From assembly GCA_029721515.1 (NCBI GenBank), contig CM056559.1, forward strand, positions 1,737,001 to 1,801,000: a stretch of 64,000 nt of DNA, read 5' to 3'. Positions 1-11,497 of this stretch are shown piece after piece. The position numbers and the translations under genes were made by a program. Every line of letters begins with the position of its first letter. Within the stretch, counting starts at the first letter, position 1. The notes below the pieces were generated by a model. It saw only the letters and a list, made by a program, of their open reading frames with translations. It was not told the origin of the DNA and made no database searches. The DNA is from Synanceia verrucosa (Eukaryota > Chordata > Actinopteri > Perciformes > Synanceiidae).

Positions 1-3000
1 ATGAAATTTTCAACATGCTATTTTATGACATTTTTTGAACTTTTGTCTACATACTATTATTCCATTAATCTTAAAACACGATAATAAGACAGTTTTCATT
101 GTTTTTTCAACATTCTAAATTTTGACATTTTCATGAATTTTTCGACATACTATAGTATGACCTTTTTCATGAAATTTTCAACATGCTATTTTATGACATT
201 TTTTGAACTTTTGTCGACATACTATTATTCCATTAATCTTAAAACAGGATAATAAGACAGTTTTCATTGTTTTTTCAACATTGTAAATTTTGACATTTTT
301 ATGAAATTTTCGACATACTATAGTATGACCTTTTTCATGAAATTTTCAACATGCCACATTATGACATTTTTGGAACTTTTGTCGACATACTATTATTCCA
401 TTAATCTTAAAACACAATAATAAGACGGTTTTCATTGTTTTTTCAACATTGTAAATTTTGACATTTTCATGAATTTTTCCACATACTATAGTATGACCTT
501 TTTCATGAAATTTTCAACGTGCCACATTATGACATTTTTGGAACTTTTGTCGACATACTATTATTCCATTAATCTTAAAACAGGATAATAAGACAGTTTT
601 CATTGTTTTTTCAACATTGTAAATTTTGACATTTTCATGAAATTTTTCGACATACTATAGTATGACCTTTTTCAAGAAATTTTCAACATGCTATTTTATG
701 ACATTTTTTGAACTTTTGTCGACATACTATTTTTGCATTAATCACAGAACACGATAATAAGACAGTTTTCATTGTTTTTTCAACAATCTAAATTTTGACA
801 TTTTCATGAAATTTTCGACATACTATAGTATGACCTTTTTCATGAAATTTTCAACATGCTATATTATGACTTTTTTTAAAACTTTTGTCGACCTACTATT
901 ATTCCATTAATCTTAAAACACTATAATGTGACTGTTTTCATTGTTTTTTCAACAATCTAAATTTTGACATTTTCATGAAATTTTCCACATACTATAGTAT
1001 GACCTTTTTCATGAAATTTTCAACATGCTATTTTATGACATTTTTTGAACTTTTGTCGACATACTATTATTCCATTAATCTTAAAACACAAAAATAAGAC
1101 GGTTTTCATTGTTTTTTCAACATTGTAAATTTTGACATTTTTATGAAATTTTCGACATACTATAGTATGACCTTTTTCATGAAATTTTCAACGTGCCACA
1201 TTATGACATTTTTGGAACTTTTGTCGACATACTATTATTCCATTAATCTTAAAACAGGATAATAAGACAGTTTTCATTGTTTTTTCAACATTGTAAATTT
1301 TGACATTTTCATGAATTTTTCGACATACTATAGTATGACCTTTTTCATGAAATTTTCAACGTGCCACATTATGACATTTCTTGAACTTTTGTCGACATAC
1401 TATTATTCCATTAATCTTAAAACAGGATAATAAGACAGTTTTCATTGTTTTTTGAACATTCTAAATTTTGACATTTTTATGAAATTTTCGACATACTATA
1501 GTATGACCTTTTTCATGAAATTTTCAACATGCTATTTTATGACATTTTTTGAACTTTTGTCGACGTACTATTATTCCACTAATCTTAAAACACTATAATA
1601 CGACTGTTTTCATTGTTTTTTCAACATTGTAAATTTTGACATTTTCATGAAATTTTCGACATACTATAGTATGACCTTTTTCATGAAATTTTCAACATGC
1701 TATTTTATGACATTTTTTGAACTTTTGTCGACGTACTATTATTCCACTAATCTTAAAACACTATAATACGACTGTTTTCATTGTTTTTTCAACATTGTAA
1801 ATTTTGACATTTTCATGAAATTTTCGCCATACTATAGTATGACCTTTTTCATGAAATTTTCAACATGCTATTTTCTGACATTTTTTGAACTTTTGTCGAC
1901 ATACTATTATTCCATTAACCTTAAAACAGGATAATAAGACAGTTTTCATTGTTTTTTCAACATTCTAAATTTTGACATTTTCATGAAATTTTCAACATAC
2001 TATAGTATGACTTTTTTCATGAAGTTTTCAACATGCTATATTATGACTTTTTTTTAAACTTTTGTCGACCTACTATTATTCCATTAATCTTAAAACACTA
2101 TAATACGACTGTTTTCATTGTTTTTTCAACATTGTAAATTTTGACATTTTCATGAAATTTTCCACATACTATAGTATGACCTTTTTCATGAAATTTTCAA
2201 CATACTATAGTATGACCTTTTTCATGAAATTTTCAACATGCTATATTATGACTTTTTTTTAAACTTTTGTCGACCTACTATTATTCCATTAATCTTAAAA
2301 CACGATAATAAGACAGTTTTCATTGTTTTTTGAACATTCTAAATTTTGACATTTTCATGAAATTTTCGACATACTATAGTATGACCTTTTTCATGAAATT
2401 TTCAACATGCTATTTTATGACATTTTTTGAACTTTTGTCTACATACTATTATTCCATTAACCTTAAAACAGGATAATAAGACAGTTTTCATTGTTTTTTC
2501 AACATTATAAATTTTGACATTTTCATGAAATTTTCAACATACTATAGTATGACCTTTTTCATGAAATTTTCAACATACTATAGTATGACCTTTTTCATGA
2601 AATTTTCAACATGCTATATTATGACTTTTTTTAAACTTTTGTCGACCTACTATTATTCCATTAATCTTAAAACACTATAATGTGACTGTTTTCATTGTTT
2701 TTTTAACAATCTAAATTTTGACATTTTCATGAAATTTTCCACATACTATAGTATGACCTTTTTCATGAAATTTTCAACATGCTATTTTATGACATTTTTT
2801 GAACTTTTGTCGACATACTATTATTCCATTAATCTTAAAACACAAAAATAAGACGGTTTTCATTGTTTTTTCAACATTGTAAATTTTGACATTTTTATGA
2901 ATTTTCCACATACTATAGTATGACCTTTTTCATGAAATTTTCAACATGCTATTTCATGACATTTCTTGAACTTTTGTCGACATACTATTATTCCATTTAT

Positions 3001-6000
3001 CTTAAAACAGGATAATAAGACAGTTTTCATTGTTTTTTCAACATTCTAAATTTTGACATTTTCATGAAATTTTCAACATACTATAGTATGACCTTTTTCA
3101 TGAAATTTTCAACATACTATAGTATGACCTTTTTCATGAAATTTTCAACATGCTATATTATGACTTTTTTTAAACTTTTGTCGACCTACTATTATTCCAT
3201 TAATCTTAAAACACTATAATGTGACTGTTTTCATTGTTTTTTCAACAATCTAAATTTTGACATTTTCATGAAATTTTCCACATATTATAGTATGACCTTT
3301 TTCATGAAATTTTCAACATGCTATTTTATGACATTTTTTGAACTTTTGTCGACATACTATTATTCCATTAATCTTAAAACACTATAATGTCACTGTTTTC
3401 ATTGTTTTTTTTCAACATTCTAAATTTTGACATTTTCATGAAATTTTCCACATACTATAGTATGACCTTTTTCATGAAATTTTCAACATGCTATTTTATG
3501 ACATTTTTTGAACTTTTGTCGACATACTATTATTCCATTAATCTTAAAACAGGATAATAAGACAGTTTTCATTGTTTTTTCAACATTGTAAATTTTGACA
3601 TTTTCATGAATTTTTCGACATACTATAGTATGACCTTTTTCATGAAATTTTCAACGTGCCACATTATGACATTTTTGGAACTTTTGTCGACATACTATTA
3701 TTCCATTAATCTTAAAACAGGATAATAAGACAGTTTTCATTGTTTTTTCAACATTGTAAATTTTGACATTTTCATGAATTTTTCGACATACTATAGTATG
3801 ACCTTTTTCATGAAATTTTCAACGTGCTATATTATGACTTTTTTTGAACTTTTGTCGACATACTATTATTCCATTAATCTTAAAACACGATAATAAGACA
3901 GTTTTCATTGTTTTTTCAACATTGTAAATTTTGACATTTTCATGAATTTTTCGACATACTATAGTATGACCTTTTTCATGAAATTTTCAACATGCTATTT
4001 TATGACATTTTTTGAACTTTTGTCTACATACTATTATTCCATTAATCTTAAAACACGATAATAAGACAGTTTTCATTGTTTTTTCAACATTCTAAATTTT
4101 GACATTTTCATGAATTTTTCGACATACTATAGTATGACCTTTTTCATGAAATTTTCAACATGCTATTTTATGACATTTTTTGAACTTTTGTCGACATACT
4201 ATTATTCCATTAATCTTAAAACAGGATAATAAGACAGTTTTCATTGTTTTTTCAACATTGCAAATTTTGACATTTTTATGAAATTTTCGACATACTATAG
4301 TATGACCTTTTTCATGAAATTTTCAACATACCACATTATGACATTTTTGGAACTTTTGTCGACATACTATTATTCCATTAATCTTAAAACACAATAATAA
4401 GACGGTTTTCATTGTTTTTTCAACATTCTAAATTTTGACATTTTCATGAATTTTTCCACATACTATAGTATGACCTTTTTCATGAAATTTTCAACATGCC
4501 ACATTATGACATTTTTGGAACTTTTGTCGACATACTATTATTCCATTAATCTTAAAACACAATAATAAGACGGTTTTCATTGTTTTTTTCAACATTCTAA
4601 ATTTTGACATTTTCATGAATTTTTCCACATACTATAGTATGACCTTTTTCATGAAATTTTCAACATGCTATTTTATGACATTTTTTGAATTTTTGTCGAC
4701 GTACTATTATTCCACTAATCTTAAAACACTATAATACGACTGTTTTCATTGTTTTTTCAACATTGTAAATTTTGACATTTTCATGAAATTTTCGACATGC
4801 TATTTTATGACATTTTTTGAACTTTTGTCGACGTACTATTATTCCACTAATCTTAAAACACTATAATACGACTGTTTTCATTGTTTTTTCAACATTGTAA
4901 ATTTTGACATTTTCATGAAATTTTCGACATACTATAGTATGACCTTTTTCATGAAATTTTCAACATGCTATTTTCTGACATTTTTTGAACTTTTGTCGAC
5001 ATACTATTATTCCATTAACCTTAAAACAGGATAATAAGACAGTTTTCATTGTTTTTTCAACATTCTAAATTTTGACATTTTCATGAAATTTTCAACATAC
5101 TATAGTATGACTTTTTTCATGAAGTTTTCAACATGCTATATTATGACTTTTTTTTAAACTTTTGTCGACCTACTATTATTCCATTAATCTTAAAACACTA
5201 TAATACGACTGTTTTCATTGTTTTTTCAACATTGTAAATTTTGACATTTTCATGAAATTTTCCACATACTATAGTATGACCTTTTTCATGAAATTTTCAA
5301 CATACTATAGTATGACCTTTTTCATGAAATTTTCAACATGCTATATTATGACTTTTTTTTAAACTTTTGTCGACCTACTATTATTCCATTAATCTTAAAA
5401 CACGATAATAAGACAGTTTTCATTGTTTTTTGAACATTCTAAATTTTGACATTTTCATGAAATTTTCGACATACTATAGTATGACCTTTTTCATGAAATT
5501 TTCAACATGCTATTTTATGACATTTTTTGAACTTTTGTCGACATACTATTATTCCATTAATCTTAAAACAGGATAATAAGACAGTTTTCATTGTTTTTTC
5601 AACATTCTAAATTTTGACATTTTCATGAAATTTTCGACATACTATAGTATGACCTTTTTCATGAAATTTTCAACGTGCCACGTTATGACATTTTTTGAAC
5701 TTTTGTCGACGTACTATTATTCCATTAATCTTAAAACAGGATAATAAGACAGTTTTCATTGTTTTTTCAACATTGTAAATTTTGACATTTTCATGAAATT
5801 TTTCGACATACTATAGTATGACCTTTTTCAAGAAATTTTCAACATGCTATTTTATGACATTTTTTGAACTTTTGTCGACATACTATTTTTGCATTAATCA
5901 CAGAACACGATAATAAGACAGTTTTCATTGTTTTTTCAACAATCTAAATTTTGACATTTTCATGAAATTTTCGACATACTATAGTATGACCTTTTTCATG

Positions 6001-6700
6001 AAATTTTCAACATACTATAGTATGACCTTTTTCATGAAATTTTCAACATGCTATTTTATGACATTTTTTGAACTTTTGTCGACATACTATTATTCCATTA
6101 ACCTTAAAACAGGATAATAAGACAGTTTTCATTGTTTTTTCAACATTATAAATTTTGACATTTTCATGAAATTTTCAACATACTATAGTATGACCTTTTT
6201 CATGAAATTTTCAACATAGTATAGTATGACCTTTTTCATGAAATTTTCAACATGCTATATTATGACTTTTTTTAAACTTTTGTCGACCTACTATTATTCC
6301 ATTAATCTTAAAACACTATAATGTGACTGTTTTCATTGTTTTTTCAACATTCTAAATTTTGACATTTTCATGAAATTTTCAACATGCTATTTTATGACAT
6401 TTTTTGAACTTTTGTCGACATACTATTTTTGCATTAATCACAGAACACGATAATAAGACAGTTTTCATTGTTTTTTCAACAATCTAAATTTTGACATTTT
6501 CATGAAATTTTCAACATACTATAGTATGACCTTTTTCATGAAATTTTCAACATGCTATTTTATGACATTTTTTGAACTTTTGTCGACATACTATTTTTGC
6601 ATTAATCACAGAACACGATAATAAGACAGTTTTCATTGTTTTTTTCAACATTTTTATGAAATTTTCGACATACTATAGTATGACTTTTTTTCAGACCTGT
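1..6700. repeat. AT-rich ~168-bp satellite array (about 39 monomers, open at left edge)
   Basis: Tandem array of a ~168-bp monomer. The segment 'gaacttttgtcgac' or a close variant recurs about 39 times, near 50, 214, 383, 548, 717 and so on to about 6580. Each monomer can be cut into parts of about 36, 36, 61 and 35 bases, most starting with 'c(a/g)acat', so it seems to descend from a ~36-bp unit. It carries a 14-bp perfect palindrome (catactatagtatg), a 10-bp one (tttcatgaaa) and usually gtcgac. Spacings are mostly 168, with ~132 (near 4691-4822 and 6279-6412) and ~204 (near 2060-2265, 2972-3177, 5163-5364, 5871-6279). The array begins in mid-monomer at base 1, so its full length is unknown. 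The right end decays at about 6650-6695. It lies in intron 5 of ecel1 if that gene is intact. No coding potential is seen. Confidence 0.95.
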
Positions 6701-7801
6701 CACGTATCCCGTTTTGGCCGGGAAAGTCCTCTATTTTACCCTTTTCTCCCGCCATCCTTCCATATTAGTATTTTCCTATAAATCTCCCGTATTTTATGCC
6801 ACGTCATTAAAAAAATAATAACATGGTCGGGCGTATAAAAAAAAATGTTCCCAATCTGAGCTCTTCTATCTGAGTTCAATCTGAGTTTAGTGTGTGTGAA
6901 AACAGATGATGAATGACAACGCGAAAAAAAAAAGAAAAAACAGAGATGGATGATTTCTATGGGATGAAATCTTCAACATCCTGTAGCATGACTTTTTTCT
7001 GCTGCCAATAATAATGATCATTGTTAATATGATCTGAAGAACTGATGGGAAATGATCAATAATAGAAATATGCAATCAAAAATTACTGCAATCAAGTATT
7101 GAAATTCTGTGATTACTGCTCCAGCCACTGCACTAAATCATTCAAACACGGTGAGATCTGGTGAGATGAGGTAGTAAAACTGCCAAACACCGAATGTGCC
7201 ATAACATCACGAACTGGTGAGTCATGAAATTACAAAATGTCTGACGGACGGACAGAGGGACGGACAGAAGGTCATGAATCAAGTCTCAGACATAAATGAC
7301 AAGCAAATAATCCAGCCGCCAGTCAGCCGTGCTCGAGTTGTGCCGTTGTGTATTTGTGTCGAGCCCGGCGACTATTGGCGAGCTGTCAGTCGCTGTGACA
7401 CCCATGCTGACGTGCAGCAGCCCTCTTAAGGCCTCCCCTGGAGTCTGTCAAGAGGGAGACGGGGGAAAGAGAGCGTGTGCGTGAGTCCGTCCATGTGTGT
7501 CCATCTGAGTCTGCAGGTGGTGGAAAGGTGGGTGTAGATCAATATTAATCAGCTGCAGTCGGTCTGGAAGTTCACCCAGCAGAGACTCGCCTCCAACGCA
7601 CACACAAAACACGCAAATGCATGCGCTCAAAAGCCGATCCATATTCGCCTTGTGACACCAGAACTACAGTGACAGCCCTAAACCAGCAGAAACACACCGA
7701 ACAACCTCCAACTAAAGCGCTTACTCACACTCAAAAAGTCCTGACTGCGTCTAATTCTATTGATTATCCGTACTGCCTCCACCTGTCCTCCCCTTCCTCA
7801 C
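6700..7801. other. Satellite edge and rest of ecel1 intron 5, no exon seen
   Basis: Between the array and exon 5. Bases 6700-6860 hold a 'gtatcccgttttggccggg' / 'cccgtattttatgcc' type of sequence that resembles a dispersed fish repeat, then A runs. A decayed satellite piece is visible at about 6964-7000 ('cttcaacatcctgtagcatg'). The remainder, about 7080-7800, looks unique. I searched its minus strand for the next ecel1 exon (expected to begin near a VLHNYLVWR-like peptide) and did not find it. The donor site of exon 5 is at 7801-7800. Confidence 0.6.
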
Positions 7802-7926
7802 CTTTTTGAGGTGGTTTTGATGATGTCAGAGACTTTCTGTATGTAGTCGGTGGCGAGGACGACGATCTCTTCGTCCTCCGAGAAGCTGTCGTGGAAAATT
7901 CTGTCCAGCAAACGTTTCCAGTGAAG
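7802..7926 (-). CDS. ecel1: ecel1 coding exon 5 (41 residues plus 2 bases)
   Basis: 125 bases, starting in phase 0 and ending after two bases of a codon. It reads LHWKRLLDRIFHDSFSEDEE then IVVLATDYIQKVSDIIKTTS, K and a split R codon. This matches ECEL1 [20 protein letters not shown]. Acceptor TTCAG|CTTCAC after a good pyrimidine tract (CCTCTCCCTTCAG); donor AG|GTGAGG with GT at 7801-7800. The next exon is not in the window, so intron 5 is at least 7.8 kb and holds the satellite array. Confidence 0.94.
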
Positions 7927-10900
7927 CTGAAGGGAGAGGACGAATAACAGTGTTTTAGTCATTACATTTACTCTGATCATCAATATACTGGTTTGATAAA
8001 CTTATGTGATTTCAGCCTCTTAAATGTGAATATGTCCTGGTTTCTTTCCTCCTCTATGACAGTAAACTGAAGATCTTTGAGACGTTTGAATCACTTTCAT
8101 TTTCTAGTGTGACATTTATTCAACCCTGGTACTATATGGAAGATAAAACCTCACAGTAGTCAAGTCAATTTAATTTGAAATGGTCAGACAGATGGAGCAG
8201 AGACAGCACCTCCTCCTCTCCACCACACCAAACACACTCGTCACCACCACGTCAAACAAGTATAAAAGATGAAGACTGGTCTGACTGGTCAACCACTACT
8301 GCACCAGATGAGACAGCTCAGTGACTCTGAGGCAGGAAGCTAGCTAGTAACATGCGTTTACGGGAGGTGGAGAGGAAACCTCCTCCTCTCCACTGCTACA
8401 ACAGACAGGGCCTGAGCAGCATCACCTCTTCCCCACTTCACCAAACAAAGTCTGAATGACACAACCTCCTTCCCATCAAGTAGCCTCAGCCTAACTGATG
8501 CAACACGCCGTAACACGTCATCACATCATCATCAAGTGTCACCTATAAAACATTTTCATGAATTATTCGACATACTATAATATGACCTTTTTTCATGAAA
8601 TAAACTGGACTTCACCACCAAACCATCGTTAAGACACGTCCTTGTTTGCTCCATTCCTTGTTTCTTCCTGGCGTCTTTTGAGCCACTTAAAAATCTCACC
8701 AGGAGTTCAAGTTTTAATCCATCAAATCTGCTTCAACACACACACACATATAAAATATATACATATATATTATAACACTCACACTGGGAGCGATGCGCTG
8801 CAGCTGCCTCAGAGTGATGCGGTTATACATGGTGCTGATGTCCTTCCTCTGGTCGTCATACTCTGACACTGTGATCTGAGGTCAACAACAACACACACAT
8901 TAATAAACACAATAATACCTGTACATGTGTAATATTACAACCTATTTTATTTCACTTAGCTGTTCATGTATTTACTCAGTCTGCAACTTTTAGAACAATT
9001 CTGCAATAATTAGCACGACTCTACAAACAGAAAAACTGTAAACAGTAATGGCTTGAATGTGATGTATGTACTTATATTTTTTATTCTATGGGAGGACTTA
9101 AAGCTTCTAACACCAAATCAAATTCCCTGTGAGTGAGACAAAAGACACTTCTGCCCTCAGAATGAAGGGACTCCTGAATGTCCCCGCTAGGTGAGTGTGT
9201 AAAGACCCCTCGGTCCACTGTTGGACAGGTAGGTCAGAACGTTCCCACACACAGCTCACATTGGCCAGGCGAGTCTCCAGATCGATGATTTCTCTGGACT
9301 TCTGCGTGGCGTTCTGAGCTCCCAGCATGCTCAGCAGGCGCTCCATCAGGGCCTTGTACGCCGCCAGGATCTGAGGGGAACAATGACATCATCACTAATT
9401 AGACGTGACATCATCAGTAATTAGACGGGAACAGCCGTGACATCATCGGTAATTAGACGGGTGGAGCGAGAGCAAGGAGGTGATAACATGCAGTGAAGTG
9501 GAGGAGGAGGAAGGAAGGAGAAGAGAGGAGGAGGATGAGGAGGAATAAAGAATGTGAGTATTACTGTAGTCAAAGTAAATGTACTGCTGAGTCAGCGAAA
9601 TGTCAGCAGTAGTAAAAGTACTGCTGTATGAACAAAGTAACTAACAAACACAAACTAATGATAAAATAATAAACAGTATTACTGATTAATTAGTAAACAT
9701 GTTTGATTAGTTAAATCAAATTAAGTTTACTTTTTATTGATAAAGTTATTATGAAAAGTCACCAAAAGTACACTTGGAACATGGAAGTACTCGAGTAAAT
9801 GTACTTTAAGTACCATCGCTGCGAAAAGGGGAGAGGAAAGGAGGAGAGGAAGGAAAGGAGACACTGAAGGATGCAGGGATATTATGGGATGGTGTCAGAG
9901 GAGCTGGTTACCTTGACGCTGTCCTCATCCTGTCCCAGGTAGAGGCTCCTCTCCGGCAGCGTCAGGCCCTCCTGATCAACCTGATCAATGATCAAACACA
10001 CAGAGGTGTGTGTTGCTAGGCAACACAGATCAACAGCTGCACAGCCGAAGCATCAGTTAATATTTTAATAATCTGTGATGATGCCAGTGAAGCCGTCCAT
10101 CTGTTGCGCACATGAATAATTAACAACATTTAATAAATAATGTCTGTGACGCTTCTTCAAATCTGCTGATTGTTTATTAAAGTTTATTATTATTATTATT
10201 ATTATATTATTAAGCCAAAACAATCTGTGAGAAAGGTTCTTGTATTTCAAGTTTTTCACAAATTCATTTTTTAAAGCAATCTTGGAAAATCCAAATAATA
10301 AAAAATAATCCAATAATATGTGATAATCTAAATGTATTAATACAGATGAAGGATATCATCATTAATTTAGATTCAACACTACAATAAAAATATGACAAAC
10401 TCAAATAGAAAAAAATACTTAAAATGATGCACTAATTGATTATTGATTTTGTCTCTGCATATAATGTCAACAGGAAGTGGAGTCAGATGCTAACGAACAG
10501 ATTAATAAACAGACTCACTTTCAAAATTCACATTATTTACTTTGAATTTTAAAAGACCTGTCCTGAAGCTGTGTGCTTTGGTTTTTTTAGTTTTCAGGAA
10601 CGGATTAAATTTTGAAAAGATCTCTTTTCTCACCCTGATGGCGTTCCTGGACGAGTTTTTGTCGTCCACGTTGACGGTGAGGGAGAAGAACACGGCGGTG
10701 CTGTAGACCCCCTGGGTTCTGTACAGGAGCTCGTTGAAGTCCGGCCTCTGGGGGGCGCCCTCCTGCTCCCAGCCAGCGGCGCCTGGAGGAGCGCCCGCCA
10801 GGTCCCACCCCCCACAGCTGTCGATCACCTCCGTCATGGGGTCCGAGCCCAGCTTGTCGATCTCCTGGATGTTGACGCAGGATCGGTAGAACTCCTTGAC

Positions 10901-11497
10901 TTTGCGCTCTGCAGAGTCAGCGCCGCTCCGGCGTATCGGCTCCAGCAGGAGGCGCTGCAGCTTCTCCTCGTTGTGCTCCCCGATGGCGGTGATGATGCCG
11001 TAGCTCAGCTTGTCCTCGGGGATGCCGTGGCGCCTCAACCAGCCGCCGCAGGCGAAGGAGTAGAAGTCCTGGCAGGGCTGGATGGTCGGGTCAATGTTGG
11101 CCTGGACGAAGCGCGCCGCCCTCAGCAGGTGGCGCTTGCGCTGGCAGTCCTGGCGGCACTGTGGGTCCTGCTGGGCGTCCAGCGATATGTACTTGAGCGC
11201 CAGCATGCTGCCCAGGATGACGCACATCCCCGCCGCGAACACCAGCGCCGACAGGAGGCAAATCTCCCGACGGCTCCACCGGGGAAGCCCTCCGCTGCCG
11301 CCGCCGCCGGTGCTGCCCAGGTCGCGGTGGCGCCCGTTGGACTGGGTGCCGCCTCGGCCACGCCCCATGTGGCGGTCCAGGCTGCCGCCCAGGTGAAGGG
11401 TCATGCCGTTGCTGAGGATGTCGCTGCTGTAGCGGCCGCCATATTTCACCTCCTGGAACTCGTCGTAGTGGGCCGTCAGCGAGTACGTCTTCTCCAT
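7802..11497 (-). CDS. ecel1: ecel1, endothelin-converting-enzyme-like 1, 5' half (5 coding exons)
   Basis: Partial split gene. Exons 11497-10634, 9980-9912, 9370-9260, 8875-8783 and 7926-7802 join in frame to about 420 residues; vertebrate ECEL1 has about 775. The N-terminus MEKTYSLTAHYDEFQEVKY, the stretch LPRWSRREICLLSALVFAAG and CQDFYSFACGGWLRRH match my knowledge of ECEL1 (also called DINE) better than ECE1 or neprilysin. It is a type II membrane protein: basic cytosolic tail, membrane segment at about residues 80-102, then the M13 ectodomain with conserved cysteines. The family is M13 metallopeptidases; ECEL1 is mainly neuronal and in mammals is needed for motor-axon arborisation, and its own substrate is unclear. 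The HExxH zinc exon is not in the window, so catalytic residues cannot be checked. The ATG at 11497 has a good context (gccatgg) and an in-frame TGA at 11512-11510 upstream. All introns are GT-AG. Fish may carry two copies; which paralogue this is cannot be told. Confidence 0.93.
7990..8140 (-). repeat. Family D dispersed repeat, minus-strand fragment in ecel1 intron 4
   Basis: 'cctggtttctttcctcctct' and 'gacagtaaactgaagatcttt' are the complement of the family D motif seen in full at 37600-37870 and 56565-56865. Old and partial. The rest of intron 4, about 8150-8540, is unique-looking, with ctcctcctctccac repeated twice. Confidence 0.6.
8545..8604 (+). repeat. Orphan satellite fragment in ecel1 intron 4
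   Basis: 'acattttcatgaattattcg' followed by 'acatactataatatgacc' and 'ttttttcatgaaat' is about 55 bases of the array's core unit, in the same orientation as the main array but 1.9 kb away and on the other side of exon 5. It shows the satellite, or the element it came from, was once more widely spread here. Confidence 0.85.
8735..8778. repeat. CA/TA microsatellite in ecel1 intron 4
   Basis: A short (CA)n run followed by imperfect (TA)n, close to the donor of exon 4 (GT at 8782-8781). Confidence 0.85.
8783..8875 (-). CDS. ecel1: ecel1 coding exon 4 (31 residues)
   Basis: 93 bases, phase 0 at both ends. It reads ITVSEYDDQRKDISTMYNRI then TLRQLQRIAPS. ITVSEYDD and the MYN..TL.QLQ.I pattern agree with ECEL1 ITVSEYDDLRRDVSSMYNKV. 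Acceptor CTCAG|ATCACA (AG at 8877-8876), donor AGT|GTGAGT (GT at 8782-8781), which is a near-consensus donor. Confidence 0.94.
9260..9370 (-). CDS. ecel1: ecel1 coding exon 3 (37 residues)
   Basis: 111 bases, phase 0 at both ends. It reads ILAAYKALMERLLSMLGAQN followed by ATQKSREIIDLETRLAN, a helical stretch matching the ECEL1 segment ILAAYRVFMERVL in mammals. N-A-T is a possible glycosylation site. The acceptor AG is at 9373-9371 (CAG|ATC) and the donor is AAT|GTGAGC (GT at 9259-9258). Confidence 0.94.
9498..9820. repeat. Purine tract and 'agtac' repeat relic in ecel1 intron 2
   Basis: Bases 9498-9550 are nearly all A/G with ggaggagg. Bases 9556-9815 hold 'aaagtaaatgtactgctgag', 'gtagtaaaagtactgctg' and 'ctcgagtaaatgtactttaa', a pattern I know as a common fish interspersed repeat end. 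Similar words occur at 35875-35950 and 37250-37290. Confidence 0.6.
9912..9980 (-). CDS. ecel1: ecel1 coding exon 2 (23 residues)
   Basis: 69 bases, phase 0 at both ends, too short for a simple ORF scan. It reads VDQEGLTLPERSLYLGQDED then SVK. The LPER..LYL pattern is the M13-family segment that follows the strand 'VNVDDKNSSRNAIR' ending exon 1. The acceptor is TTGATCAG|GTTGAT (AG at 9982-9981) and the donor is AAG|GTAACC (GT at 9911-9910). The pyrimidine tract before the acceptor is weak, so the splice site is supported mainly by the protein match. Confidence 0.92.
10060..10500. other. AT-rich part of ecel1 intron 1 with TTA microsatellite
   Basis: Contains (ATT)n at about 10184-10206 and, at about 10445-10495, 'gtctctgcatataatgtcaa' with 'caggaagtgga', which is shared with the tandem block at 13.3-14.1 kb. 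No coding signal. Confidence 0.6.
10634..11497 (-). CDS. ecel1: ecel1 coding exon 1 (residues 1-288)
   Basis: Coding part is 864 bases, 288 residues, phase 0 at the end. Residues 1-79 form the cytosolic tail, with a Gly/Arg-rich stretch (residues 46-70, including STGGGGSGG) that I believe is looser than the mammalian tail. Residues 80-102 are the membrane anchor. Cysteines at 114, 118, 142, 150, 207 and 228 belong to the M13 ectodomain; CQDFYSFACGGW (142-153) is the family signature near the start of the ectodomain. NSS at 281-283 is a possible N-glycosylation site. The donor is AGG|GTGAGA after NAIR. The exon is markedly GC-rich compared with its surroundings, which creates long open frames on other frames of both strands; those are shadows. 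Confidence 0.95.

Noticed and set aside
1..6700. CRISPR-like array
   Set aside because: Repeats are contiguous monomers with no unique spacers; the genome is eukaryotic.
6572..6781. 69-codon frame at the satellite edge
   Set aside because: Begins inside the satellite and continues by chance into flanking sequence.
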